Source of the DNA: Sinomonas atrocyanea
GTDB taxonomy: Bacteria; Actinomycetota; Actinomycetes; Actinomycetales; Micrococcaceae
Assembly (NCBI RefSeq): GCF_030812675.1
Contig: NZ_JAUSTE010000001.1
Span: 310,001-374,000, forward strand
DNA: 64,000 nucleotides
Direction of reading: 5' to 3'
The notes beneath the pieces were generated by a model, which was not told the DNA's origin, ran no database searches, and was given only the letters and a program-made list of their open reading frames with translations. The position numbers and the translations under genes were made by a program. Positions 10,444 through 18,649 of this stretch are shown here, piece after piece (positions within the stretch are counted from its first letter, which is position 1; each line of letters opens with the position of its first letter).

Positions 10444-10476
10444 CATCACCGACGTTAGTGGATCGTCACGGTTTAT

Positions 10477-11487
10477 TCATCCCCCGTTGGCATCCTCCCG
10501 CTGTGTGTCCGCTGGGAGCGTACCCGCGTTCGGGCGGGGGCCGGCCTCCCGCAGCGGCACGTGGGCGATGGCCACGAGCCCGACGACGACGGCCCCGGCG
10601 GCCTCGAGCGCGCGGGCCGCCTCCCGGGCGGTCGCACCGGTGGTCAGGACGTCGTCGACGACGAGGCAGCGGCGCCCGCGCAGCGAACCGACCGTGCGGC
10701 CGCCGGCCGGGACCCGGGCGCCGCGTCCCCGGACAGGCAGCCGCCGCCGGGCGGCGAGCGACCCGGAGACGCGGGCGCGGCGCTGGGAGCGGCCCAGCCC
10801 CTTCTGGGATCCTCCGCCGGCGGAGGCCGCCGCGTGCAGGGCGTGCGAGATCCGCTCGCGGGCCCTGCGGCGGCGGGGTGCGAGCGCCTCGACCCACAGG
10901 GTCCCGGGCGGGAGGCGCCCGGCACGCCGGACGCGGGCGAGCAGCACCTGCAGTGGGTCGAAGCCCCGGCGGAGGAACGCCGCGCCGCTGGTGGGGACGG
11001 GCACGAGGAGCAGGCCGCCGTCGGTGCCCGGCCGAGCGGTCCCCGCCGCTGCGGCCAGGGCCCGTCCGAGGGCGGCGGCGAGCTCAGCGGCGAGGACCGC
11101 GCTGCCGTGCCGCTTGAAGGCCAGGAGCGTGAGCGAGAGCTCGTTGCGGTAGGCCCCGGCGGACACGGCGGGGAGGAGGACCCCGCCGCCCGCCTCGATG
11201 AGCGCCGGGGCCTGCTCCTCGACGCGGGCCGGCCTGGCGGTGAGGCGGCGGACCTGCCTGGCGCAGGCGCCGCAGAGTTCCCTGTCGGGGGCGCCGCAGG
11301 CGGCACAGTCCACGGGGACGAGGAGTCCGAGCAGGTCCCTCGCCGCGCCCGCAGCGCCTTCGAGCAGTCGCAGCGCCGGGTGTGCCGGACGGCCCGTGTG
11401 CCGTCCGGCCGCGGCCGGCCCGGGCCCCGACCCACGGGCCGCTCCCGTAGCACGCGGGCGTGCGGATGCTCGATCGGCAGGATGCAT
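10477..11487 (-). CDS. ComF-family phosphoribosyltransferase-like protein
   Basis: A 336-aa ComF-like protein. After a low-complexity N-terminus come four cysteines (C61, C64, C72, C75; CAACG...LCGAC) forming a zinc finger, and then a phosphoribosyltransferase-type fold. That fold has an LLAFKRHGSAVLAAELA segment, an LVPVPTS segment and the PRPP-binding loop LVVDDVLTTGATARE near residue 290. ComF proteins support DNA uptake and recombination in competent bacteria, but homologues are widespread in Actinobacteria with unproven roles. I placed the start at the ATG at 11487; the open frame extends much further upstream but overlaps lpqB. It lies 92 bp downstream of lpqB, as in Mycobacterium. Confidence 0.85.
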   Translation of the reverse strand: MHPADRASARPRATGAARGSGPGPAAAGRHTGRPAHPALRLLEGAAGAARDLLGLLVPVDCAACGAPDRELCGACARQVRRLTARPARVEEQAPALIEAGGGVLLPAVSAGAYRNELSLTLLAFKRHGSAVLAAELAAALGRALAAAAGTARPGTDGGLLLVPVPTSGAAFLRRGFDPLQVLLARVRRAGRLPPGTLWVEALAPRRRRARERISHALHAAASAGGGSQKGLGRSQRRARVSGSLAARRRLPVRGRGARVPAGGRTVGSLRGRRCLVVDDVLTTGATAREAARALEAAGAVVVGLVAIAHVPLREAGPRPNAGTLPADTQREDANGG

Positions 11488-11579
11488 GCCCCCAGCTTTG
11501 CCCGGCGGCGTGTCCGGGAGCCAGCGTCGGGGCCTGCATGTGGACGGCGGTGCGCTGCGCCATCCGGCGGCGGCCCCCG

Positions 11580-13295
11580 CTATCCGGCGAAGGAGAGGCC
11601 CTCGACGCCCTTGCCCAGTTCCGTCCACGTGGTCCGGACGAGGGCGAAGACCCCGGCCGGCGTCTGGGCGTAGATCTCCTGGTCGCCGTTGCCGGCCGAG
11701 ATCGCCTCGATCCCCGGCAGCTGCGGGAGCTGCCGGGGGTCTCCGCCCTTGAGGGAGACCAGCTCGGGGGCCACCGGATCGTTCGCGGACACCCCGGAGA
11801 CGAGGATCGTGGTGTCGTCGACCCAGACGGCCCGGCGGGGGCTCTTCTCGGTCGTCGACAGCGTGATGGGCGTGGAGAGCTCGCGCGGCGTGCCGTCGGC
11901 GGCCCGCTGCACGCCGGCGACCTGGAGCGCCGTGGAGTCTCCCTGGCTCGAGAGGACGAGGGCGCGGGTGCCGTCCCGCGAGACGCGCAGGTCCTCGACC
12001 GTGCGGCCCGCGAGCCATGGTGCCGTCAGCGCCGCCTTGGGCACGGGCGCTCCCTCGGCGACCCCGGCTGGCTTGTAGGCGACCGCCTCGGTCGCCCCGC
12101 CGCTGCCCGGGCCGGCCGTCCACACCCAGTCGAAGGGGTCGATCGAGGGCGGGCTGAAGCGGGTCCGCGAGTCGAGGAGCCGGGGCGCCTGGTTCTGCAC
12201 GATGGAATAGAGGCCCTTCTCGCTGAGGAAGGCGTAGACATGCTGCGAGGCGGACGCGGCGGGATCGTGGGGCGCGAGCGGGGCGACGCTGCGCAGCCCG
12301 TCGATCCTGGTGGCCTGGCGGCTGGCGTACTGGACGAGCTCGCCGCCGGCAATGCCCACCTGCCAAGCGGGGACCTTGGGGTCCACGATGGGCTCGGGGA
12401 CCGATTTGCCCGTGGTCGGGTCCTCGAGGGTCACATCGGCCTGGTTCGACCGCAGTGTCACATCCACGACGGAGCTGATCCCCGAGAAGGTCCGCACCAG
12501 CTGGTAGCGCATGCGCTGCCGGTCCGTGAACGAGGCATCCCGGAGCTCCGGCGTCAGGTCGACCTGGGCGGTGTTGTCCACGATCGGCACCGACTCGCGT
12601 TCGAGCCGGATCCCCTGCGGGAACGCGCTCGCGACCGCGGAGCGCAGATAGGGCGCCGGTCCCGCGATGAGGGCGCTCACGAGCGACTTCGCGACCCCGG
12701 AATTGTCGATGAACCAGCGCACGTCGGGCACGAGGGTCGTGAAGGAGGGGTCGTAGAAGTACAGGGAGAAGGGCCTGTAGAGCGCCTTGAACGTCTCCTC
12801 GGGGATGGCCGTGCCGTCCGGCAGGTTGGACAGGCGCCACTGGCCGTCCACCTGCGAGAGGGTGACGTCGATGTGCTCCTTGGTGCCCGGCGGGAACGGG
12901 GTCGTGATGCCCTGCGAGTCCACCGAGTACGCGAGGTCGAATTCGTAGCGGTACTGGTTCTCCTTCCCCGTCGCCACCACGGTCGCGCTGCCGCGGTAGA
13001 CGAGGGTCCGGTCGCTGGGCTTCCACGACACCGCCTGCGCGGGGGCGAGGAACTGCCGCGCCACCGTGAAGTCGTTCTGGTAGCCGCTGCCGGCGTTGAA
13101 GAACCCGTCGATCATGGCCTGCGGGCTGGCCCCGTCGCGGGGGCCGGGCGGGATGATCTGGGGCGCATTGCCGAGGGTCACGGCACTGTCGCGGCTCTTG
13201 CCGACCGTGCCGGTCGTGGGGATCTGGGCACACCCCGCCAGCGTGGCAAGCGCGAGCAGGGCCGCGAGGACCGCGGCCGGAATCGAACGGCGCAT
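11580..13295 (-). CDS. lpqB: Lipoprotein LpqB, partner of MtrAB
   Basis: A 571-aa lipoprotein. The signal peptide ends with a lipobox LATLAGC (lipidated C22). Then come an N-terminal GerMN-like region (about 50-330, with QAMIDGFFNAGSGYQNDF) and a C-terminal beta-propeller-like domain. LpqB interacts with the MtrB sensor and modulates MtrA output in mycobacteria and Streptomyces. Its ATG overlaps the mtrB stop by one base (TGATG), so the two are translationally coupled. The mtrA-mtrB-lpqB order is a hallmark of Actinobacteria. No unusual residues were noticed. Confidence 0.95.
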   Translation of the reverse strand: MRRSIPAAVLAALLALATLAGCAQIPTTGTVGKSRDSAVTLGNAPQIIPPGPRDGASPQAMIDGFFNAGSGYQNDFTVARQFLAPAQAVSWKPSDRTLVYRGSATVVATGKENQYRYEFDLAYSVDSQGITTPFPPGTKEHIDVTLSQVDGQWRLSNLPDGTAIPEETFKALYRPFSLYFYDPSFTTLVPDVRWFIDNSGVAKSLVSALIAGPAPYLRSAVASAFPQGIRLERESVPIVDNTAQVDLTPELRDASFTDRQRMRYQLVRTFSGISSVVDVTLRSNQADVTLEDPTTGKSVPEPIVDPKVPAWQVGIAGGELVQYASRQATRIDGLRSVAPLAPHDPAASASQHVYAFLSEKGLYSIVQNQAPRLLDSRTRFSPPSIDPFDWVWTAGPGSGGATEAVAYKPAGVAEGAPVPKAALTAPWLAGRTVEDLRVSRDGTRALVLSSQGDSTALQVAGVQRAADGTPRELSTPITLSTTEKSPRRAVWVDDTTILVSGVSANDPVAPELVSLKGGDPRQLPQLPGIEAISAGNGDQEIYAQTPAGVFALVRTTWTELGKGVEGLSFAG

Positions 13296-15331
13296 CACCG
13301 CTGTTCCCCTTCCGTGGCGGCCCCGCCCGGTGGCGGCGCGTCGGACGACGGCTGGGTCCCGCCGTCGTCCGCGGCCGCGCCGCCCGAGGCGCGGAACGAG
13401 CCGAGCACGACGCCGCGCGTCGACTGCTCCTCGACCAGCACCACGTCGCCGTCGGCAGGCTGGAGCGCGACCGGGGACTCGGCGATCTCCTGGCCCGCGC
13501 GCAGCGGAAGCGTCAGGCGGAAGCACGAGCCCTGACCGGGCTTTCCCCACGCCTGCAGCCAGCCGTTGTGCAGCTTGACGTCCTCGGTGGCGATGGAGAG
13601 GCCCAGCCCGGAGCCGCCGGTGGTGCGGGCGCGGGCCGGGTCCGCGCGCCAGAAGCGGTCGAAGACGCGGGCAGCCTCCGACGGGGACATGCCGATGCCG
13701 TGGTCCCGCACGGACACCCCGACGGAATCGGCGTTCGCGGCGACGAAGATCTCCACGGGGCGTCCCTCGCCGTGCTCGAGGGCGTTGAGCAGCAGGTTGC
13801 GCAGGACGCGCTCGATCCGCCGGCCGTCCATCTCGACGACGATGCTGGGAGAGCGCGTATAGAGGCGCACCTCGGAGCCGCAGGCCGCGGCGATCGGCGC
13901 CGCGGTCTCGATGACGGTGCGGACCACCAGGACCAGGTCCTGCGGCTCGGCGTCGAGCACCGCGGCGCCCGCATCGAACCGGGAGATCTCGAGCAGGTCG
14001 TTCAGCAGGGCCTGGAACCGCTCCACCTGGTTGTAGAGCAGCTCGGCGGAGCGCTTCGTGACCGGGTTGAACGTGTCCCGCGCGTCGTAGAGCACCTCGG
14101 CGGCCATCCGCACCGTGGTCAGCGGGGTACGGAGCTCGTGGCTGACGTCGGAGACGAACCGCTGCTGCATGCGGGAGAGGTTCGCGAGGGCCGTGATCTG
14201 CTCCTGCAGGTTCGCGGCCATGTGGTTGAACGACGCGCCGAGGCGCGCCACCTCGTCCTCGCCCTCGACGGCCATGCGCTCCTCGAGCTGGCCGGAGGCG
14301 AGCTTCTCCGACACGGCCGCGGCATGGCTCACCGGGGACACGACGCCCCGGGTCACGATCCACGTGATCGCGCCGATGAGCAGGAGCAGGAAGATGCCGC
14401 CGAACCACAGCACGTTCTGCATGTCGTCGAGGGTCTGCTGGGCGGTCTCGATGTCGTAGATGAGGTACAGCTCGTACACGGTCCCGCCGAAGCTGACCTT
14501 GTTGCCCACCGCGATGGCCGGGTGGACGCGGTTGTCCACGGTCAGCGGGATGGACTGCCAGTACTGCTCCTGCTGGGAGTGCTGGACGGCGTCCCGCAGG
14601 GTCTGCGGGATGTCGTTCTCCGTCCGCAGGTAGGAGGCGCGCGAGTCGACCCAACGGTTGCGCGGCTGGTCCTGGTTCGGCACGGCCAGGAACACGTACT
14701 GCCGCGGCGTGCCGGATTCCCGGTTCTCGAGCTGGTTGAGAGTGTCGTTGACCAGCTTGAGCACGCCCTGCTGGTCGGTGACCTGGGCGCCGTCGAACGT
14801 CTCCTGGACCTGCTGGACCGACTGGCGGGTCTGCACCTCCGCCTGTGCGAGGCGCTCCTGGAAGAGGTTGTTGGCGATCTGGTTCGACAGGTAGGCGCCG
14901 ACCGCCAGGAAGGAGACGAACGTCAGCAGGAGCGTGACGAGCACCGTGCGGAACTGGAGGGACCGCCGCCAGCGGCGGGCGAACCCTCCCCTCGCCGCGA
15001 GGATGGCTGGCCCGATGTTGCGCAGCCCCCGGACCCCGGCGCGGAACGCGCGGATGCCGAGGACGCGGGCGCGCTTGGCCGTGATCCGCGCCCTGTCCCC
15101 CACCTTGCGCCGCGTCGCCCAGCGGCGGGCGAGTCCGCGGGCCAGGCGCAGCCGCGAGCCGGACCGGGCCGCGCCGGCCTGAGCCGGTTCCCCGGCGGGC
15201 GTGCGGTCCCGGGGTGCTTCCCCGGCCGGGGAATCGGTCCCGCCCGCGGCCGGGCCCTGGGCAGCACCACGCTCCGCGCCGGGCGTCTGCTGCGTCCCGG
15301 GCGGTGTGCGGTGGTCCTGCTCGATGTCCAT
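13295..15331 (-). CDS. mtrB: Sensor histidine kinase MtrB
   Basis: A 678-aa membrane kinase that phosphorylates MtrA. It has an unusually long basic/Pro-rich cytoplasmic N-terminus (about 1-125), TM1 (129-148), an extracellular sensor region (about 150-305), TM2 (309-326), a HAMP domain (about 327-385) and a HisKA domain with H398 in SDVSHELRTPL. The HATPase domain follows, with NLLLNALEHGEG, DHGIGMSP and GGSGLGLSIA boxes. A disordered Ala/Gly/Pro tail ends the protein. MtrAB controls cell-wall metabolism and division in Actinobacteria. The gene lies 34 bp after mtrA and overlaps lpqB. Confidence 0.96.
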   Translation of the reverse strand: MDIEQDHRTPPGTQQTPGAERGAAQGPAAGGTDSPAGEAPRDRTPAGEPAQAGAARSGSRLRLARGLARRWATRRKVGDRARITAKRARVLGIRAFRAGVRGLRNIGPAILAARGGFARRWRRSLQFRTVLVTLLLTFVSFLAVGAYLSNQIANNLFQERLAQAEVQTRQSVQQVQETFDGAQVTDQQGVLKLVNDTLNQLENRESGTPRQYVFLAVPNQDQPRNRWVDSRASYLRTENDIPQTLRDAVQHSQQEQYWQSIPLTVDNRVHPAIAVGNKVSFGGTVYELYLIYDIETAQQTLDDMQNVLWFGGIFLLLLIGAITWIVTRGVVSPVSHAAAVSEKLASGQLEERMAVEGEDEVARLGASFNHMAANLQEQITALANLSRMQQRFVSDVSHELRTPLTTVRMAAEVLYDARDTFNPVTKRSAELLYNQVERFQALLNDLLEISRFDAGAAVLDAEPQDLVLVVRTVIETAAPIAAACGSEVRLYTRSPSIVVEMDGRRIERVLRNLLLNALEHGEGRPVEIFVAANADSVGVSVRDHGIGMSPSEAARVFDRFWRADPARARTTGGSGLGLSIATEDVKLHNGWLQAWGKPGQGSCFRLTLPLRAGQEIAESPVALQPADGDVVLVEEQSTRGVVLGSFRASGGAAADDGGTQPSSDAPPPGGAATEGEQR

Positions 15332-15365
15332 CGGTCTCGATCCGGCGCGCGGTGCGTGCCCTGTG

Positions 15366-16040
15366 CTAGCTCCCGGCCTTGTACCCGACGCCGCGCACGG
15401 TGAGGATCACCTCGGGGGCCTCGGGGTCGCGCTCGATCTTCGAGCGCAGGCGCTGGACGTGGACGTTGACGAGCCTCGTGTCCGCGGCGTGGCGGTAGCC
15501 CCACACCTGCTCGAGCAGCAGCTCGCGGGTGAAGACCTGCCAGGGCTTGCGCGCGAGCGCCACAAGGAGGTCGAACTCGAGCGGGGTCAGGGAGATGTAC
15601 TCGTCGCCGCGCCGGACGGTGTGCCCGGCGACGTCGATCGTGACTTCGCCGATGCGCAGCGTCTCGGGCGCCTTGGTCTCGCCCGGGCGCAGCCGCGCGC
15701 GGACCCGGGCCACGAGTTCGGCCGGCTTGAAGGGCTTGGGCACGTAGTCGTCCGCGCCCGACTCGAGGCCCCGCACCACGTCCGAGGTGTCCGACTTCGC
15801 CGTGAGCATGACGATCGGCACGTCCGACTCCGAGCGGATCTGCCGGCACACCTCGATCCCGTCGAGCCCCGGCAGCATGAGGTCGAGGAGGATGAGGTCC
15901 GGCTTCTGGGCCCGGAACACGTCGGGGGCCTGGGCGCCGTCCGCGCAGAAGACGGGATCGAACCCGTCGTTGCGCAGGACGATGCCGATCATCTCGGCCA
16001 GGGCCTCGTCGTCGTCGACGACCAGAATGCGTGCCTTCAT
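15366..16040 (-). CDS. mtrA: Response regulator MtrA
   Basis: A 224-aa OmpR/PhoB-type regulator: receiver domain (1-120) with phospho-acceptor D53 in LILLDLMLPGLDG and conserved T/K (TAKSDTSD), then a winged helix-turn-helix effector domain with LTPLEFDLLVALARKPWQVFTRELLLEQVWGY. MtrA is an essential or near-essential regulator of cell-wall and division genes in Actinobacteria. I start it at the ATG 16040 (MKARILVVDDD, as in homologues), with GGGGAG about 11 bases upstream; a GTG at 16049 would add three residues. It heads the mtrA-mtrB-lpqB operon and is divergent from the CtaG-like gene. Confidence 0.96.
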   Translation of the reverse strand: MKARILVVDDDEALAEMIGIVLRNDGFDPVFCADGAQAPDVFRAQKPDLILLDLMLPGLDGIEVCRQIRSESDVPIVMLTAKSDTSDVVRGLESGADDYVPKPFKPAELVARVRARLRPGETKAPETLRIGEVTIDVAGHTVRRGDEYISLTPLEFDLLVALARKPWQVFTRELLLEQVWGYRHAADTRLVNVHVQRLRSKIERDPEAPEVILTVRGVGYKAGS

Positions 16041-16192
16041 GCCTTCCACTCTCCCCCAACTGCGCGATCTCGCGTTCCCTCCGGGCCGTTCAGGGCCCGG
16101 GCATGCGTTTGGTCCATTCTAGGCGGCGCGGCCGCCGCGCCCGTCGCCGGGGCGGCACCGGCGTTTCCAGCGCCGTCCCAGCGAAGCCCACT

Positions 16193-16198
16193 AGGCTG
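16193..16198 (+). promoter_or_regulatory. -10 box of the CtaG-like gene
   Basis: TAGGCT, 6 bases before the GTG at 16205; no Shine-Dalgarno is present, which suggests a leaderless mRNA. Confidence 0.5.
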
Positions 16199-16204
16199 CG
16201 CCCT

Positions 16205-17092
16205 GTGCCTCCCCTGACCACTGTGCTCGCCTCGTTCGTGCTCGATCCCGCGGCGGCCCTCCTGGCGCTCGCAGCCGGGGCGCTGTACGGGGTCGGCATG
16301 GCCAGGGCACGGCGCCGCGGGATCGCGTGGCCGCTGTGGCGCGCACTGTGCTTCTACGTGCTCGGCCTCGGGGCGTACCTCGTGCTCGCGTGCGGGTTCA
16401 CCGGCGCGTACGGGTCCTCGCTGCGCTGGGCGTTCACGCTGAAGATCGCGCTCATGTTCTTCGTCGTCCCGCTCTTCGCGGGGCTCGGACGCCCCGTGGG
16501 CCTCGCACAGGCTGCGCTCGGCGAGTCGGGGCGGGCACGGCTCGGCAGCCTCATGCAGAGCCGGGCCGTGAGGATCCTCGGCAACGCCTTCGTCGCCCCG
16601 ATCATCGGGATGGTGCTCTTCGGCACGTTCCTCACCCCGCTGCTGGCGATCTACCGTTCGCAGCCGGTGGTGAGCGGGGCCCTGAGCGTCCTCGTGCCCC
16701 TCGTCGGCCTCGTCCTCGCGCTGCCGCTGACCGAGGCCGAGTCGTTCGAGCGCTCCAGCGCGTTCATCGTCCTGGAGTTCGTCTACGTCTTCATCGAGCT
16801 CCTCGCGGACGCGATCCCGGGGATCTTCCTCCGCCTGGCACCCGCCGTGCTCGACGGCGTCTCGGCGTGGCCGGCCGGCGCGCCCGCCTGGTTCCCGACC
16901 CCGCTGCGGGACCAGCAGCTCGCCGGCGACCTCCTGTGGTTCATCGCCGAGGCGGTCGACATCCCGGTCATCATCCTCATGTTCGTGCGCTTCTCGCGCA
17001 GCGACCGCCGGGAGGCGAGGTCCTTCGACCAGCTCACCGACGAGGAGATGGACGCCCTCGCCGAGGAGCACCTGCGCCGCGGGAACGGCTGA
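16205..17092 (+). CDS. Cytochrome c oxidase assembly protein, CtaG (caa3) family
   Basis: A 295-aa polytopic membrane protein with about seven hydrophobic segments. It matches the caa3-type CtaG family: GVGMARARRRGIAWPLWRALCFYVLGLGAYLVL near residues 25-60, a KIALMFFVVPLFAGLGRPVGLA segment near 90, and a conserved end AVDIPVIILMFVRFSRSDRREA. This family assists cytochrome c oxidase assembly or copper handling; it is unrelated to the Cox11-type CtaG. The GTG at 16205 is preferred because an upstream in-frame ATG (16031) would start inside mtrA and add a low-complexity Arg-rich stretch. The gene is divergent from mtrA and converges with the MetE-like gene. Confidence 0.8.
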   Translation: MPPLTTVLASFVLDPAAALLALAAGALYGVGMARARRRGIAWPLWRALCFYVLGLGAYLVLACGFTGAYGSSLRWAFTLKIALMFFVVPLFAGLGRPVGLAQAALGESGRARLGSLMQSRAVRILGNAFVAPIIGMVLFGTFLTPLLAIYRSQPVVSGALSVLVPLVGLVLALPLTEAESFERSSAFIVLEFVYVFIELLADAIPGIFLRLAPAVLDGVSAWPAGAPAWFPTPLRDQQLAGDLLWFIAEAVDIPVIILMFVRFSRSDRREARSFDQLTDEEMDALAEEHLRRGNG

Positions 17093-17115
17093 GCGGCTCC
17101 CGGAGGGCTCAGCCG
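17086..17115. terminator. Inverted repeat spanning both convergent stop codons
   Basis: A perfect 9-bp inverted repeat (17086-17094 with 17107-17115, 12-base loop) includes the stop codon of the CtaG-like gene and that of the MetE-like gene. It may terminate both transcripts. Confidence 0.4.
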
Positions 17116-18125
17116 AGGGCGATCTGGTTCACCGCGTCGGCGGCCTTGACCGTGGCGGTCAGGAGCGCGGTCGCCTCGGCGGGCCTGAGGGCTGCGAGGC
17201 CGGCCACGGGGGTGAGCCGGACCGCGTCGAGCGCGGAGAGCGGGAGGCCGAGCTGGCGCCACGGCCGCAGGACGCGCTCGGCGAGCTCGCGGGTGCGGGG
17301 CCGGGCCGCGGCGTCGTGCGGGACGGCTCCGAGCCACACTCCCGCGCCCGCCTCGACGGCGCCGGCCAGCTCCTCCCACTGCGGCACCGTCAGGTCCGCG
17401 ACCGGCAGCGACACGGCGTCGGCGCCGGCGTCCAGCACCCGCCCGATCGGCGCCTCCCACGCCGCGAGATTCACGACGACGGCCTCCGCGCCCGCCGCGT
17501 GCAGCGCCTCGGCGGCCCAGCCCCAGGCGAGGCGGGCCTCCTCCGCGGGCACCGACCGCAGTGTCCGGTAGCCGCTGGCCGTCGGCAGGAGCCCAGCCAG
17601 GACGCGGGCTGCGTCCGGCTCGTCCAGCTGCACGGTGAGGCGCGCCCCGGGAACCGCGCGTCCGACGCGGTCGAGGAACGGGGCGAGCCCTGCGGCGAGG
17701 GACTGCGCGACGTCCCGCCGGGCGCCGTGGTCGACGAGGACGCGTTCGCCGGAGGGCAGGTAGAGGCCCGCCATGAGGCTCAGCGGGCCCAGCACGCGCA
17801 CGTGGAGTGCATCCGCGCTGCTCTCCTCGTCCCCCGCCACGTCCGCGAGGACGTTCAGGTCCGTGGACAGGGCGGAGGCCGCGCGGGCCGCATCGAGCCC
17901 GGGCTGGGGCACGAGGCGCCAGCCGTGGGGCTGGACGTCGGCGTGCAGGTCGGCGAGGATCGACGCCGTCCGGCCGACCGGGTCGGAGCCGACGCCGCGG
18001 TCCGGAAGTTCGGCCAGGACGGGCAGGTGGGGCGCACCGAGTTCGCCGCGGATCGCTTTCGCTGCCTCGAGCGGATCGGTGCCCGGCCAGTCGCCGAGGG
18101 CCGTGGCGGTGACCTGGCCGGTCAC
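17109..18125 (-). CDS. Vitamin-B12-independent methionine synthase family protein (MetE C-terminal-like)
   Basis: A 338-aa protein with the UROD/MetE TIM-barrel fold, less than half the length of full MetE, so the N-terminal MetE barrel is absent. Features include an N-terminal GDWPGTDPLEAAKAIRGEL segment, a LTVQLDEPDAARVL segment near residue 160, and a VAGLAALRPAEATALLTATV end. The family (Rv3015c in M. tuberculosis) is of unproven function. I do not see the His/Cys/Glu/Cys zinc set of true MetE, so methionine synthesis is doubtful. Its ATG overlaps the chorismate mutase stop by four bases (ATGA), so the pair is translationally coupled. Confidence 0.78.
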   Translation of the reverse strand: MTGQVTATALGDWPGTDPLEAAKAIRGELGAPHLPVLAELPDRGVGSDPVGRTASILADLHADVQPHGWRLVPQPGLDAARAASALSTDLNVLADVAGDEESSADALHVRVLGPLSLMAGLYLPSGERVLVDHGARRDVAQSLAAGLAPFLDRVGRAVPGARLTVQLDEPDAARVLAGLLPTASGYRTLRSVPAEEARLAWGWAAEALHAAGAEAVVVNLAAWEAPIGRVLDAGADAVSLPVADLTVPQWEELAGAVEAGAGVWLGAVPHDAAARPRTRELAERVLRPWRQLGLPLSALDAVRLTPVAGLAALRPAEATALLTATVKAADAVNQIALG

Positions 18126-18538
18126 GCGTCCGCGGGCGCCTGGCCCGGGGTGCCCTGGCCGTGGTCCTCGGCGATCGCCTGATGGTGCCGGATGACCTCG
18201 CTGATGATGAAGTTCAGGAACTTCTCGGCGAAGGCCGGGTCGAGCTGTGCCTCCTCGGCCAGGCGGCGGAGGCGGGCGATCTGGGCGGCCTCGCGGTCCG
18301 GGTCTGCCGGCGGCAGGTGGTGCTGGGCCTTGAGGAACCCGACCCGCTGGGTCACCTTGAAGCGCTCGGCCAGCAGGTACACGAGGGTCGCATCGAAGTT
18401 GTCGATGCTCGACCGGATCGAGAGGAGCTCTGCCATCACGGCGGGGTCGACGTGGCCCGTCAGCGAACTGGCGCTCGGGTCGTACTTCGGCGGGGTCGCT
18501 GTCATCTCGACGTCGGTGTCAGGTCGCTGCTCGGTCAT
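18122..18538 (-). CDS. Chorismate mutase (AroQ type)
   Basis: A 138-aa protein with an all-helical AroQ domain at about residues 35-125: LLSIRSSIDNFDATLVYLLAERFKVTQRVGFLK, then DREAAQIARLRRLAEEAQLDPAFAEKFLNFIISEVIRHH. Chorismate mutase converts chorismate to prephenate for Phe/Tyr synthesis. The conserved first-helix Arg and the DREAAQ motif are in place. The first 33 residues are probably disordered. No signal peptide is present, so it is cytoplasmic. A TAGACT box seven bases upstream of the ATG suggests a leaderless mRNA. It is coupled to the MetE-like gene. Confidence 0.88.
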   Translation of the reverse strand: MTEQRPDTDVEMTATPPKYDPSASSLTGHVDPAVMAELLSIRSSIDNFDATLVYLLAERFKVTQRVGFLKAQHHLPPADPDREAAQIARLRRLAEEAQLDPAFAEKFLNFIISEVIRHHQAIAEDHGQGTPGQAPADA

Positions 18539-18545
18539 GCTGCCC

Positions 18546-18551
18546 AGTCTA
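18546..18551 (-). promoter_or_regulatory. -10 box of chorismate mutase gene
   Basis: TAGACT on the minus strand, 7 bases before the ATG at 18538; candidate leaderless start. Confidence 0.45.
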
Positions 18552-18586
18552 TGGGGCGGCGCCGACGGCCCGTTCCCGTGACGGGA

Positions 18587-18620
18587 GCGGCCCCCCGCCC
18601 GTGTCCGGGTGGGGGGCCGC
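18587..18620 (-). terminator. Terminator of the dipeptide/oligopeptide ABC operon
   Basis: A 15-bp stem (18587-18601 with 18606-18620, one G-U pair) and a 4-base loop lie 30 bp past the stop of the fused ATPase gene. Confidence 0.75.
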
Positions 18621-18649
18621 AGGCCGTGCCGGAGGTCGCTCCGGCCGGT

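Noticed and set aside
11488-13233. Upstream extension of the comF-like reading frame
   Set aside because: The frame stays open inside lpqB only because of high GC; ComF similarity begins near residue 50 of the short version.
17109-18125. Functional MetE methionine synthase
   Set aside because: The protein is less than half length, lacks the N-terminal barrel, and I could not find the zinc ligand set.
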